A DNA stretch of 64,000 nt from Hyphomonadaceae bacterium BL14 (GCA_027627705.1 CP091242.1:546076-610075), one strand, 5' to 3'; counted from the first letter of the stretch, positions 19,797-29,417 are shown. Notes: generated by a model from the sequence alone, not told the origin. Made by a program: numbers and translations.

Positions 19797-20729
19797 CTAG
19801 TCGAACAGCTTGGAGACCGACTCGTCATTGGCGATGCGCCGGATGGCTTCGCCCAGCAGCGGGGCGACCGATAGCGCGCGCACCTTGGACGATGCCGCCG
19901 ACTTGGCAGAGACGTCGATGGAATCGGTCACCACCAGCTCACTGAGCACCGAGGCGTCGATGCGCTCGATGGCTTTGCCAGACAAAACACCATGGGTGAT
20001 ATAGGCCGACACCTCGGCAGCGCCGGCTTCCTTGATCGCCGCGGCCGCGTTGCACAGCGTGCCGCCTGAATCGATGATATCGTCAAAGATGATGCAGCGT
20101 CGGCCTTCCACATCGCCGATAATGTTCATCACCTCGCTGACGCCCGCGCGCGGCCGGCGCTTGTCCACGATGGCGATGTCGGCGCCCAGGCGGCTGGCCA
20201 GGGCGCGCGCGCGCACCACCCCGCCCACGTCCGGCGATACGATCATCAGATCCTTCACGTCATAGACCCTGCGGATATCGCGCTCGAACACCGGGGTGGC
20301 GAACAGATTGTCAGTGGGGATGTCGAAAAAGCCCTGGATCTGGCCGGCATGCAGGTCCAGCGTCAGCACCCTGTGCGCGCCCGAGCCGGCGATCAGGTTG
20401 GCCACCAGCTTGGCGGTGATGGGCGTACGGCCGCCGGTCTTGCGGTCCTGACGGGCATAGCCGAAATAGGGGATGACAGCGGTGATCCGGCGCGCACTCG
20501 CCCGGGTGAGCGCGTCCATGCAGATCAGCAATTCCATCAGATTGTCGTTGGCGGGCTTGGATGTGGACTGGATCATGAAGACGTCCTGTCCGCGCATGTT
20601 CTCGTCGATGCGCACGAACAGCTCGTCATCGGCGAAGCGTTCGATCTCCACGTTCGACAAGGGCGCGTCCAGATAGTCCGCGATGGCTTTCGCCAACGGC
20701 CGGTTGGCGTTGCCACAGATCAGCTTCAT
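19797..20729 (-). CDS. prs: ribose-phosphate pyrophosphokinase
   Basis: Prs makes PRPP from ribose 5-phosphate and ATP for nucleotide, His and Trp synthesis. The 310 residues start with [19 protein letters not shown] and carry the ATP-binding region [20 protein letters not shown]. The PRPP-binding loop [18 protein letters not shown] is at about residue 215. Length is normal for class I enzymes. The gene converges with the antiporter gene, with a 59-base gap holding only a weak 5-bp hairpin. Confidence 0.97.
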   Translation of the reverse strand: MKLICGNANRPLAKAIADYLDAPLSNVEIERFADDELFVRIDENMRGQDVFMIQSTSKPANDNLMELLICMDALTRASARRITAVIPYFGYARQDRKTGGRTPITAKLVANLIAGSGAHRVLTLDLHAGQIQGFFDIPTDNLFATPVFERDIRRVYDVKDLMIVSPDVGGVVRARALASRLGADIAIVDKRRPRAGVSEVMNIIGDVEGRRCIIFDDIIDSGGTLCNAAAAIKEAGAAEVSAYITHGVLSGKAIERIDASVLSELVVTDSIDVSAKSAASSKVRALSVAPLLGEAIRRIANDESVSKLFD

Positions 20730-20836
20730 GACGCATCACCCTCGAGACCCAATCCCCGCGCGCCTGATAGCAGAGCCTGCCCGGCGCGCAAAGGCCGGTG
20801 CGCGCGATTGTCAGCGGGCGGAGGGGTTATGGACTC

Positions 20837-23125
20837 TCAAACCGCTTCCACAAACCCCGCCACCACCTTTTTCGTGCCGGCCTTCTCGAACGCCACAGTG
20901 AGCTTGTCGCCATCGGCTTCGATGATCTGGCCATAGCCGAATTTCTGGTGGAAGACTCTCTGGCCGCGGGCGAATTTGCTCGGCTTGCCGCTGGTGATGA
21001 GCGTGGCCTGGCCCTCGATCACGCCGGGATTGGCGCGCCGGCCTGAGGCTTGGCTTTCCTGATAGCGCCGCCAGCCGGGGCTTTCATAGGAGGATCGGAA
21101 GGCGTCCGACGGCCCGGCCGATTCCTGGAAGCCCGGCCCGGCGTCATAATAGCCGGTTTCCGACTGGGCCTCGCAATGGGCGGGCGGCAACTCATCAATG
21201 AAGCGCGAGGGCAGGACGGACTGCCAGCGCCCGTAGATCATGCGGTTGGCGGTGAAGCTGATGATTGCGCGCTCGCGCGCCCGGGTGATGCCGACATAGG
21301 CCAGGCGGCGCTCTTCTTCCAGCGCGGCCGCGCCGCTTTCGTCCAGCGCGCGCTGGGAGGGGAAGACCGTCTCTTCCCAGCCGGGCAGAAAGACGAGGGG
21401 AAACTCCAGCCCCTTGGCGGCGTGCAGCGTCATCAGCGAGACCTCTTCACCATCCTCGGCGCGGTCCACGTCGGAGACCAAAGCGATATGTTCGAGAAAG
21501 GCGTCCAGCGTATCGAACTCGCCCATGGAGCGGACCAGCTCCTTGAGGTTATCGAGCCGGCCGGCGGCCTGCGGGCTCTTATCCTCGCGCCACATGGCTG
21601 TGTAGCCGCTTTCATCGAGTACGATCTCGGCCAGCTCGTCGTGGCGCATCGTCTCGGCCTGACCCGCCCAGCGGTCGATATCGCGCAGGAAACCCTGCAG
21701 GGCCGTGCGGGCCTTGCCCCGAATTTCGTCGGTCCGCACGATCAGGCGCGCGGCCTCGGCGATGGAGGTGCGTGCGCTGCGCGCCGCCGCGGCGAGGCGC
21801 TGCACGGTGGTGTCGCCAATGCCGCGCTTGGGTGTGTTGACCACGCGCTCGAAAGCCAGATCGTCATCAATGGAGCGCACCAGGCGCATATAGGCGAGCG
21901 CATCGCGGATCTCGGCGCGCTCGAAGAAGCGCGGTCCGCCCACCACCTTATAGGGCAGGCCCAGCATGATGAACCGCTCTTCAAACGCGCGCATCTGCCA
22001 GGAGGCGCGGACCAGAACCGCGATATCGCTGTGCTTGCCGCCGCCCCGCACATGGGCTTCCACGGTGTCGGCGACGAAGCGCGCTTCGGCCTCGCCATCC
22101 CACAAACCACTGACCTGCACCGGCTGGCCGGGGTCGTCCTCGGTCCAGAGCGTCTTGCCCAGACGCGCCTTGTTGGCGGCGATCAGGCCGGCGGCAGCGC
22201 CCAGAATATGCCCGGTCGAGCGGTAATTGCGCTCCAGCCGGATGACTTTCGCGCCAGGAAAATCGGTCTCGAAGCGCAGGATGTTGTCCACCTCCGCGCC
22301 GCGCCAGCCATAGATGGACTGGTCGTCATCGCCCACGCAGCACAGATTGCCCGACCCGCGCGCCAGCAGGCGCAGCCACAGATACTGGGCGACGTTGGTG
22401 TCCTGATACTCGTCCACCAGCACATAGCGGAAGCGGCGGTGGAACTCGGCCAGCACGTCCGGATGGGCCTGGAAAATATTGATCACGTGCAACAGCAGAT
22501 CGCCGAAGTCGCAAGCGTTCAGCACCGACAGGCGTTCCTGATAGAGCCGGTAGAGCGATCCGGCCTGTCCGTCAGCGAAGCTCCACTTGTCCTCCTCCGG
22601 GATGCGTTCGGGCGTCAGCGCACGGTTCTTCCACCCGTCCACAAGGCTGGCGAAATAGCGCGGCGTCCACCGCTTGATGTCGATGCCCTCGGCTTCGAGG
22701 ATCTGCTTGATCAGGCGCAGCTGATCGTCGGTGTCCAGAATGGTGAAGCTGGATTTCAGGCCTGCGAGCTCGGCATGGCGGCGCAGAATCTGGGCGGCCA
22801 CAGAGTGAAAGGTGCCCAGCCAGGGCAGGCCCTCCACATGTTCGCCCATGATGGCGCCCACGCGGTGCTTCATCTCGCGCGCGGCCTTGTTGGTGAAGGT
22901 CACCGCCAGTATCTGGGAAGGCCAAGCCTTGCCCGTGGCCAGAATGTGCGCCAGCCGCGTGGTCAGCACCCGCGTCTTGCCGGTCCCTGCGCCCGCCAGC
23001 ACCAGAACCGGACCTTCGGTGGCCTCCACCGCGGCGCGCTGGTCAGCGTTCAGCCCGTCAAGATAGGCGGCCTGCGCGCGCGGCGGGCGCGCAGCGGCCT
23101 GCTGGGACAGCGGAAGGGTGGACAT
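20837..23125 (-). CDS. uvrD: UvrD/PcrA-type ATP-dependent DNA helicase
   Basis: A superfamily 1A 3'-5' helicase for nucleotide excision and mismatch repair. The 762-residue protein has Walker A (LAGAGTGKTR, about residue 43), the YVLVDEYQDTN Walker B, GDDDQSIYGWRGA, and later motifs such as LMTLHAAKGLEF and VGITRARE. A C-terminal Tudor-like domain (VFHQKFGYGQI, about 720) is present, as used by PcrA/UvrD to contact RNA polymerase. Upstream bases contain two GTTC words but with four, not seven, bases between, so I do not call an SOS box. Confidence 0.93.
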   Translation of the reverse strand: MSTLPLSQQAAARPPRAQAAYLDGLNADQRAAVEATEGPVLVLAGAGTGKTRVLTTRLAHILATGKAWPSQILAVTFTNKAAREMKHRVGAIMGEHVEGLPWLGTFHSVAAQILRRHAELAGLKSSFTILDTDDQLRLIKQILEAEGIDIKRWTPRYFASLVDGWKNRALTPERIPEEDKWSFADGQAGSLYRLYQERLSVLNACDFGDLLLHVINIFQAHPDVLAEFHRRFRYVLVDEYQDTNVAQYLWLRLLARGSGNLCCVGDDDQSIYGWRGAEVDNILRFETDFPGAKVIRLERNYRSTGHILGAAAGLIAANKARLGKTLWTEDDPGQPVQVSGLWDGEAEARFVADTVEAHVRGGGKHSDIAVLVRASWQMRAFEERFIMLGLPYKVVGGPRFFERAEIRDALAYMRLVRSIDDDLAFERVVNTPKRGIGDTTVQRLAAAARSARTSIAEAARLIVRTDEIRGKARTALQGFLRDIDRWAGQAETMRHDELAEIVLDESGYTAMWREDKSPQAAGRLDNLKELVRSMGEFDTLDAFLEHIALVSDVDRAEDGEEVSLMTLHAAKGLEFPLVFLPGWEETVFPSQRALDESGAAALEEERRLAYVGITRARERAIISFTANRMIYGRWQSVLPSRFIDELPPAHCEAQSETGYYDAGPGFQESAGPSDAFRSSYESPGWRRYQESQASGRRANPGVIEGQATLITSGKPSKFARGQRVFHQKFGYGQIIEADGDKLTVAFEKAGTKKVVAGFVEAV

Positions 23126-23286
23126 GGACGCACCTGCGGCAAGTGGCGATTCGAACAGGAGAACGAAACTAGCACGCGGTCGCGGTGAAGGCAGGGGGCG
23201 GAGTGTGCGCGGTGAGGGCGAGAGGCGGCGATGAAGTCATGATTTCTGGACATCATGCCATCACCTTCCTCTCTCCCGCCTGACCC

Positions 23287-24093
23287 TCACTCCCTCTGCC
23301 CCGGCGCCGCCTCTGCCCCCGCCAAAATCCCTCCGTCGAGATCGAGGCCGGTTCCGGTCATGTAGCTGGAGGCGTCGCCCGCCAGGAATACCGCGGCTTC
23401 GGCGACTTCCTGCGGCGTGCCGAACCGGCCCATGGGCACGCCCTCGGCGATGCCGTTCATGATCGCCTCGCGCTCAGGCCCGTCGCCCAGCATGGCGTCC
23501 CACATCGGGGTGAGGATGGCGGCGGGCAGGAGCGCATTGCAGCGGATGGCGTAACCCTGCTGCGCGCAGTACAGCGCCACGGTGCGGGTATGGTTGCGCA
23601 CCGCCGCCTTGGATGAGGCGTAGGCCGCCGCGCCCGGTATCCCCACCACGCCGGAGCGCGAGGAGAGGTTGATGATCGACCCGGCGCGCCAGCCTTTCAT
23701 CAGGGCGATGGCCGTGCGGCAGCCCAGCGCCAGCCCGTCCAGATTGACCCGGTGCACCGCCCGCCAGCTGGCCAGCTGAAAGTGCTCAGGATCATGGGGA
23801 CCTTCGGTTTCCAGAAATCCGGTGATGCCAGCATTGTTGACCAGAATGTCCAGCCCGCCATGGCGGGTGCGGACATGCGCCTCGGCCGCGCGCCAGTCCT
23901 CTTCCTCGCCCACATCGAGGCGCAGGCTCTCGGCTCGTTCGCCCAGCTCGGAGGCGAGCGCGCTGGCGCTGCGGGTGTTGATGTCGGTGATGAGGACATG
24001 GGCACCTTCGCGATGGAAAGCGCGCGCGATGGCTTCGCCGATGCCCCGGCCTGCGCCGGTCACCAGCGCGACGCGATGGTTGAGTGATATCAT
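23287..24093 (-). CDS. SDR family oxidoreductase
   Basis: A classical short-chain dehydrogenase of 268 residues, NAD(P)-dependent, substrate unknown. The cofactor motif TGAGRGIG is at about residue 12, NNAG at about 87, the catalytic Ser in INLSSRSG and the Tyr/Lys pair in YASSKAA. The C-terminal pattern [14 protein letters not shown] is typical. It is a single minus-strand gene between uvrD and a divergent SDR; nothing nearby indicates the pathway. Confidence 0.85.
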   Translation of the reverse strand: MISLNHRVALVTGAGRGIGEAIARAFHREGAHVLITDINTRSASALASELGERAESLRLDVGEEEDWRAAEAHVRTRHGGLDILVNNAGITGFLETEGPHDPEHFQLASWRAVHRVNLDGLALGCRTAIALMKGWRAGSIINLSSRSGVVGIPGAAAYASSKAAVRNHTRTVALYCAQQGYAIRCNALLPAAILTPMWDAMLGDGPEREAIMNGIAEGVPMGRFGTPQEVAEAAVFLAGDASSYMTGTGLDLDGGILAGAEAAPGQRE

Positions 24094-24334
24094 GATGAAA
24101 CGTCCGCAAGAGGCGCGACGGAAATTCCGGCGCTACAGGGCTGCGCTTTGAAGCGCGGCACGAATTCAGCTCTGGCGGGTCGTGTTCATCGTCAGGGTCC
24201 TCCTCCACGCGAAGCGGGAGCGTGCGAGGTGTTAGTTGCGGGCGCGGGACGCGTCAAGCCGGCGGGTTGGCAATCGAGGCTGACCGGCGCACTTTGACCG
24301 CCGGAAGATTTGCAACATCCAATGGAGCTCCCCC

Positions 24335-25285
24335 ATGTCCCTCGAAAACCAGCGCCGCGTCGACAGTCCGTTCGGTGCGCGCGCCACCGCTGCGCAGGTG
24401 ATCGCCGGTCATGATCTGTCTGGCCGTACGGCGCTGGTCACCGGCGGCTATTCCGGGATCGGCCTGGAGACGGTGCGCGCCTTGACCGGGGCCGGAGCGC
24501 GCGTGTTGGTTCCGGCGCGCGATGCGGCGCGGGCCGAGATGGCGCTGGCCGGCCTTGACCGCGTGGAGGTGCTGGCGCTGGATCTGGCCGACCCGGCCAG
24601 CGCTGCGGCCTGTGCAGATGTCGTGCGCGAGCGTGTCGAGGCGCTGGACCTTTTGATCTGCAATGCCGGCATCATGGCGTGCCCTGAGCAGCGCACGCCT
24701 GCGGGGCGCGAGCTGCAGTTCGCCACCAACCATCTGGGCCATTTTGTGCTGGCCAACGCTCTGGCCAGCCTCATGACGGGGCGTCCGGGCGCGCGCCTGG
24801 TCATGCTGTCATCGGTGGCCCACATGGTATCGCCGGTGGATTTCGATGATCCCGATTTCACCAAGCGCGAGTATGAGAAATGGACCGCCTACGGCCAGTC
24901 CAAGACCGCCAACGCCCTGTTCGCGCTGGGCTTCAATGCCCGCCATGCGGAAGAGGGCGTGGAGGCGTTCTCCGTCCATCCCGGCGGCATCATGACCGGT
25001 CTCCAGCGCGACATGGACGAGGCGGAGATGCGCGCGCTGGGCTGGATCGAGGCCGACGGCTCGGTCAATGCTCGCTTCAAGTCGGTGGAGGCGGGGGCGG
25101 CCACCACGGTGTGGGCGGCGGTCTCGCCGCTGCTGACCGGTCGTGGCGGCGCGTATTGCGAGGACTGCAACATCGCCGAGCCCGCACAGGAGCGTGGCTG
25201 GTCAGGGGTGCGGCCCTACGCCGTCGACTCCGGCGGTGCAGACCGGCTTTGGGCCCTGAGCGAGCGGCTGCTGGCGCACGGCTGA
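24335..25285 (+). CDS. SDR family oxidoreductase (retinol-dehydrogenase-like)
   Basis: A 316-residue short-chain dehydrogenase. The cofactor motif TGGYSGIG is at about residue 37, CNAG at about 110, and the active-site pair is in YGQSKTANALF. The extended C-terminus (VHPGGIMTGLQR and beyond) is the arrangement seen in retinol dehydrogenase/WW-oxidoreductase-like bacterial SDRs. Substrate cannot be told. It diverges from the previous SDR across a 241-base gap. The ATG at 24335 has GGAG about eight bases upstream. Confidence 0.85.
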   Translation: MSLENQRRVDSPFGARATAAQVIAGHDLSGRTALVTGGYSGIGLETVRALTGAGARVLVPARDAARAEMALAGLDRVEVLALDLADPASAAACADVVRERVEALDLLICNAGIMACPEQRTPAGRELQFATNHLGHFVLANALASLMTGRPGARLVMLSSVAHMVSPVDFDDPDFTKREYEKWTAYGQSKTANALFALGFNARHAEEGVEAFSVHPGGIMTGLQRDMDEAEMRALGWIEADGSVNARFKSVEAGAATTVWAAVSPLLTGRGGAYCEDCNIAEPAQERGWSGVRPYAVDSGGADRLWALSERLLAHG

Positions 25286-25503
25286 CGCCCTACGGCACGC
25301 CCAGATGCGGGATTCGGGGGCTGGCTCAGCCAGTGGTCCCCGCCGTTTACCGGACGCATCACGATGACGGCGTCATGCCACCGCTTGGATGCGAGCGGCT
25401 GTGGCGAGCGTTTTGCGTCAGCCTGCCCTGGGGCGGTAACGGTCTGATTTTGGACGCTGTACTGTCGGGCAAGCGTCCGGCCGGCTGTGCGCCAGCCGCT
25501 AGG

Positions 25504-25533
25504 TGATCCGCCCGCCTCAGGCGTGCGTATGCA
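25504..25533 (+). promoter_or_regulatory. possible ECF-sigma (RpoE/ChrR-type) promoter
   Basis: TGATCC at 25504-25509 is followed after 16 bases by CGTA (25526-25529), or after 18 bases by TATGCA (25528-25533). This resembles the TGATCC-type -35 and CGTA/TA-type -10 I remember for sigma factors controlled by ChrR (ECF11). It lies 29 bases before the start of a ChrR-like gene. The match is to a short motif only. The region upstream (25286-25503) holds two odd palindromes (25321-25333 and 25364-25376) and no gene. Confidence 0.4.
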
Positions 25534-25561
25534 ATGAAAAGAGCAATTTACGGCGTAACCC

Positions 25562-26212
25562 ATGACGATGCTGGACGAAGGTTGGATACTCGATTGCGCC
25601 TCTGGCGCGGCCCCCGAAGCGGTGCGCGTGCTGGCGGCCTGTCAGGGTGTGATGCGCCCGGACGCTGCACGCCGGGCTGCGCCGGTAGAAATGGTGTTTG
25701 GCGCACTCCTGGAAGCGTTGCCGGAAGCGCCGCTGGGATCGGAGGCTCTGGCACGCACGCTGGAGCGGCTGCCTGCCGATACGGGCGCAAGGGCGCATCC
25801 CGATGGCCCGCAGGCCGGCCTGTTGCCGCTTCCGCTGGCGCTGGCGCTGGAAGGCCAGACGAATCGCGGCTGGCGCCGGCGCCTCGGCGGCTACAGCGAA
25901 ATTCCCGTCGCGAGCCTCAGCGGGGAGGGCGTGCAGGCGCGTATCCTCTCCATCCCGCCCGGCAAGGGCGCGCCCCGGCATGACCATTCCGGCGAGGAAC
26001 TAACGCTGGTGCTCACGGGTTCCTTTCATGACGGGCGCGCCGCGTTCGGCCGCGGAGATGTATGTGCGGTGTCGCCCGGCGATGTGCACCATCCGCGGGT
26101 GGACAGCGCCGAGACCTGTATTTGCTTTGTCGTCGAGCTGGGCGGCGTGCGCCTGACCAATCCCGTTTATGCCGGGATTGACCGGCTCAACCGCCTGGCC
26201 AAGCGCCTTTGA
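25562..26212 (+). CDS. ChrR-like cupin protein lacking the zinc anti-sigma ligands
   Basis: ChrR proteins bind and hold ECF sigma factors until singlet oxygen or similar stress appears. They have an N-terminal zinc anti-sigma domain and a C-terminal zinc cupin. This 216-residue protein keeps the cupin: His140, His142 and Glu146 in RHDHSGEE, and His176/177 in SPGDVHHPRV. The N-terminal region aligns by eye with ChrR, but the expected HxxxCxxC zinc motif is replaced (around residues 27-36, CQGVMRPDAA, no second Cys or His). No sigma factor gene is adjacent. It probably heads the operon with the DUF6134 gene, photolyase and SDR. Whether it still binds a sigma factor is open. Confidence 0.7.
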   Translation: MTMLDEGWILDCASGAAPEAVRVLAACQGVMRPDAARRAAPVEMVFGALLEALPEAPLGSEALARTLERLPADTGARAHPDGPQAGLLPLPLALALEGQTNRGWRRRLGGYSEIPVASLSGEGVQARILSIPPGKGAPRHDHSGEELTLVLTGSFHDGRAAFGRGDVCAVSPGDVHHPRVDSAETCICFVVELGGVRLTNPVYAGIDRLNRLAKRL

Positions 26213-26234
26213 ACCTGAAACAGGAGACATGTTG

Positions 26235-26918
26235 ATGCTTCGCCTCACCGCCGCCCTTGCGGCCCTTCTGGCCGCGCCTGTCCCGTCCGCCCTCGCGGCG
26301 GCCGACCTCGCCGCCGGCCCGGGCGAGACGATCATTTTCGACGTGTTCCGCGGCCGCAACACGCCCTTTGGCACCCATGAAGTACGCTTCACCGAAGATG
26401 GCGCTGCCCTGATCGCGGAGGTGACGGTGCGTCTGCGCGCCGGGCTCGGGCCGGTGACAGTGTTTCGTTACGAGCACGACTCCACCGAGCGCTGGGAAGA
26501 CGGCCGCCTGGTCGCCTTCGACGGGCGCACGCTGAAGGATGGGGACACATTCGAGGTGGCTGCGCGCGCCAATGGCTCCGGGCTGGAGGTCACAGGGCGC
26601 GATCCTGAAGGCGCGCCGGTCGAGGCGGCGATGGACGCCGACATCCTGCCGTCTTCCCACTGGCATCGCTATCCGCCGGGTGAGGATCAGGTGCTGAACA
26701 CCGAACACGGCACGCTGATGGAGACCAATGTCGAGTTCCTGGGCGAAGAAGAGATCGAGGCCGATGGCGGGACCATCCAGGCGCGCCGTTACCGGCTCGT
26801 CGCCTCGCTCACCCTGGACCTGTGGTATGACGAGAACGGGCGCTGGGCCCGCAGCGAATTCGAGGCCCGTGGCCAGCGCGTGACCTATGTGCGGCGCGCC
26901 AATCCCGTGACCGGCTGA
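26235..26918 (+). CDS. DUF6134-like secreted protein
   Basis: The first 20 residues or so form a signal peptide ending in SALA, so the 227-residue product is probably periplasmic. The rest is rich in beta-strand, with patterns such as FGTHEVRF and RYRLVASLTLDLWYDENGRW. This resembles a small alphaproteobacterial family (DUF6134) often found near ChrR or photolyase genes; this is from memory. I chose the ATG at 26235 because AGGAG at 26222-26226 is eight bases before it, while the ATG at 26229 is too close. Its stop overlaps the photolyase start (TGATG). Confidence 0.6.
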   Translation: MLRLTAALAALLAAPVPSALAAADLAAGPGETIIFDVFRGRNTPFGTHEVRFTEDGAALIAEVTVRLRAGLGPVTVFRYEHDSTERWEDGRLVAFDGRTLKDGDTFEVAARANGSGLEVTGRDPEGAPVEAAMDADILPSSHWHRYPPGEDQVLNTEHGTLMETNVEFLGEEEIEADGGTIQARRYRLVASLTLDLWYDENGRWARSEFEARGQRVTYVRRANPVTG

Positions 26919-28462
26919 TGACTGCGCTACGGCTGGTTCTGGGCGACCAGCTCACGCGGTCGCTGGCGTCGTTGCGCGACTATGCGAGCGGCGACACCGT
27001 GCTGATGGCCGAGGTGGCCGAAGAAGCCGGCTACGTGCCGCATCACAAGAAGAAGATCGCCTTCCTGTTCTCCGCCATGCGCCATTTCGCAAGCGTGCTG
27101 GAGGCCGATGGTCTCGACGTGCGCTACACGCGCCTTGATGACACGGGCAATGCCGGGTCTCTCGAAGGCGAGGTGCGGCGGGCATTGGCAGAAGGCCGCC
27201 ATGATCGTGTGATCGTGGTGGAGCCGGGCGAATACCGGCTCATGGAGGCGATGAAGGACTGGCCGCAACGCCTTGGCGTGCCGGTCGAGATCCGCCGCGA
27301 CGACCGCTTCATCTGCTCAAGGGACCGGTTCGATGCCTGGGCTCAGGACCGCAAGCGCCTGACCATGGAATTCTTCTATCGCGACATGCGCCGGGAGACC
27401 GGTCTTCTGATGGAGGGCGGCGAACCGGCTGGCGGCCAGTGGAATTTCGACCACGATAACCGCAAGCGTCTGCCAGACAGTGTCACCATCCCGCAGCGCC
27501 TGCGCATCGAACCCGATGACGTCACGCGCGAGGTGCATGACCTGGTTGCCGCGCGCTTCGGTCACCATTTCGGTGATCTGGACGATTTCTGGTATGCGGT
27601 GACAGCTGAAGATGCGGCCCGCCAGCTCGACTGGTTCATCGAGCACGCCCTGGCTGATTTCGGCGATTATCAGGACGCCCTGAAGACCGGCGAGGCCTTT
27701 CTGTTTCACTCGGTCATCTCGCTCTATCTCAATTGCGGTCTGCTTGATCCCATGACCGCCTGCCGCAAGGCTGAAAACGCCTGGCGCGCGGGCACCGCGC
27801 CGCTCAATGCCGTGGAAGGTTTCATCCGCCAGATCCTGGGCTGGCGCGAATATGTGCGCGGCGTGTATTGGCGCTTCATGCCCGAATACCTCACCCGCAA
27901 TGCGCTCGACGCCCGCCGCCCGCTGCCCGAATTCTACTGGACCGGCGAGACGGAGATGGCCTGCGTGCGTGACGCGGTGCTGACCACCAAACGTCATGCC
28001 TACGCCCACCATATCCAGCGCCTGATGATCACCGGCAATTTCGCGCTGATCGCCGGGATCGATCCCCGGCCGGTCAATGACTGGTATCTGGCGGTCTATG
28101 CCGATGCGTATGAATGGGTAGAGGCGCCCAACACCCACGGCATGGCGCTGTACGCCGACGGCGGGCTGATGGCCACCAAACCCTATGCCGCGTCAGGTGC
28201 TTACATCAACAAGATGAGCGACCACTGCAAGACCTGCCACTATAAGGTCAGCCTGAAGAACGGACCGCAGGCCTGCCCGTTCAATTATCTCTACTGGAAT
28301 TTCCTGATGGAGAATGAGGGCCGGCTGAAGGGCAATCAGCGTCTGGCCATGATCTACAAGACGCTGGAGCGCATGGACGATGACAAGCGCGCGGCAGTGC
28401 GGGCCGACAGCACGCGCTTCCTGGCGCGTATCGGCATTGAGCAGGAGAGGAAGAGCGCATGA
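26918..28462 (+). CDS. iron-sulfur bacterial cryptochrome/photolyase (FeS-BCP, PhrB-like)
   Basis: A light-dependent DNA repair enzyme with FAD and a 4Fe-4S cluster, probably repairing (6-4) photoproducts as PhrB of Agrobacterium does. The 514 residues include an N-terminal Rossmann domain (LRLVLGDQLT) and a helical FAD domain. Four cysteines that fit the cluster ligands are at about 349 (EMACVRD), 437 and 440 (HCKTC) and 453 (ACPFN). Each is one residue before the ligands I remember for PhrB. It overlaps the DUF6134 gene by one base and the SDR by four, so it is translationally coupled to both. Confidence 0.92.
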   Translation: MTALRLVLGDQLTRSLASLRDYASGDTVLMAEVAEEAGYVPHHKKKIAFLFSAMRHFASVLEADGLDVRYTRLDDTGNAGSLEGEVRRALAEGRHDRVIVVEPGEYRLMEAMKDWPQRLGVPVEIRRDDRFICSRDRFDAWAQDRKRLTMEFFYRDMRRETGLLMEGGEPAGGQWNFDHDNRKRLPDSVTIPQRLRIEPDDVTREVHDLVAARFGHHFGDLDDFWYAVTAEDAARQLDWFIEHALADFGDYQDALKTGEAFLFHSVISLYLNCGLLDPMTACRKAENAWRAGTAPLNAVEGFIRQILGWREYVRGVYWRFMPEYLTRNALDARRPLPEFYWTGETEMACVRDAVLTTKRHAYAHHIQRLMITGNFALIAGIDPRPVNDWYLAVYADAYEWVEAPNTHGMALYADGGLMATKPYAASGAYINKMSDHCKTCHYKVSLKNGPQACPFNYLYWNFLMENEGRLKGNQRLAMIYKTLERMDDDKRAAVRADSTRFLARIGIEQERKSA

Positions 28463-29244
28463 CCCGGCCCGTGACCAAAGCAGACGGCCTCGTCTGGATT
28501 ACCGGCGCCAGCTCCGGCATCGGCGCGGCGCTGGCGCGGCGCCTGGCGCGTCAGGGCTGGACCGTCGCCGTGTCGGCGCGCGGCGAAGACGCGCTGAACG
28601 CTCTGGCCGCCGAGCATGAGGGGCGCATCATTCCGGTGCCGCTGGACATCACCGATGCGGACGCCGTCGTAGAGACGGTTGACCGTGTCGAGCGCGATCA
28701 CGGTCCTATCGCCTGCGCCGTGCTCAATGCGGGAATCTACATCCCGGTGCACGCCGAAAATCCCGACTATCAGGCCTACGCCAAGACCTTCGCAGTCAAT
28801 CTCAACGGCACGGCGGCCTGTGTCAGCGCGCTGACCGGGCGGATGGCCAAACGCCGCAAGGGCCAGATCGCCATCGTCTCCTCCGCCACCGGGTTTGGCG
28901 GCATGCCCACGGCGTCGGCCTATGGTGCCTCCAAAGCCGCACTGATCAACATGGCCGAGTGCCTGGCGATCGAGCTGCACCGCTTTGGCGTCCATATCCA
29001 GGTGATTACGCCGGGCTTTGTCGAGACCCCGGCTCAGGACGACAATGAATTCCCCAAGCCGTTCATGATCAGCGCGGACGCAGCTGCCAGGCGCATTGCT
29101 GCGGGGCTGAAGTCGAACCGGTTCGAAATCACGTTCCCGCGCCGCTTCACCCTCATCCTCAAGGCGATCTACGCCCTGCCGCGCGCCTGGCATATCGCCC
29201 TTGTCCGCCGCCAGACCGGCTGGAACAAACCGCCGAAGGGGTAG
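28459..29244 (+). CDS. SDR family oxidoreductase in photolyase operon
   Basis: A 261-residue short-chain dehydrogenase. The cofactor motif TGASSGIG is at about residue 13, LNAG at about 90, and the active site includes the Ser in IVSSATG and the pair YGASKAAL. The C-terminal part (RRFTLILKAIYALPR) includes a hydrophobic stretch that may touch the membrane. It begins inside the last codons of the photolyase gene (ATGA overlap) and closes the cluster. An SDR next to photolyase is a recurring arrangement in stress regulons of ChrR type; the substrate is unknown. Confidence 0.85.
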   Translation: MTRPVTKADGLVWITGASSGIGAALARRLARQGWTVAVSARGEDALNALAAEHEGRIIPVPLDITDADAVVETVDRVERDHGPIACAVLNAGIYIPVHAENPDYQAYAKTFAVNLNGTAACVSALTGRMAKRRKGQIAIVSSATGFGGMPTASAYGASKAALINMAECLAIELHRFGVHIQVITPGFVETPAQDDNEFPKPFMISADAAARRIAAGLKSNRFEITFPRRFTLILKAIYALPRAWHIALVRRQTGWNKPPKG

Positions 29245-29375
29245 GGGGTGTTCCAGCTTGCTTCGGTAAATCCGACGGGGTGACTTCAGGTGTTGTCCGG
29301 GCCGGCCGCAGGGAGCGCCGGGACCCATCCACCAAATTTTCGTGCCCGCGCGGGGGGCATGATGACCGGGGTGGA

Positions 29376-29401
29376 TCCCGGATCGGCTATGCCGTCCGGG
29401 A
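29376..29401. repeat. REP-like palindromic intergenic element
   Basis: TCCCGGA (29376-29382) pairs with TCCGGGA (29395-29401), and inside it CGGC pairs with GCCG around a TAT loop, leaving one bulged T. ATCCACC at 29327-29333 can also pair with GGTGGAT at 29370-29376. It lies between two convergent genes. The form resembles dispersed intergenic repeats common in alphaproteobacteria; I see one copy in this window. Confidence 0.35.
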
Positions 29402-29417
29402 AGGCGATTTTACCTGC

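Noticed and set aside
23126..23190. SOS box upstream of uvrD
   Set aside because: Two GTTC words occur on the minus strand but are separated by four bases, not seven, so the spacing does not fit LexA sites of this group.
24880..25506. Open frame overlapping the end of the second SDR and the following gap
   Set aside because: Gly/Arg-rich composition and no ribosome site; it is a shifted reading of the SDR gene for most of its length.
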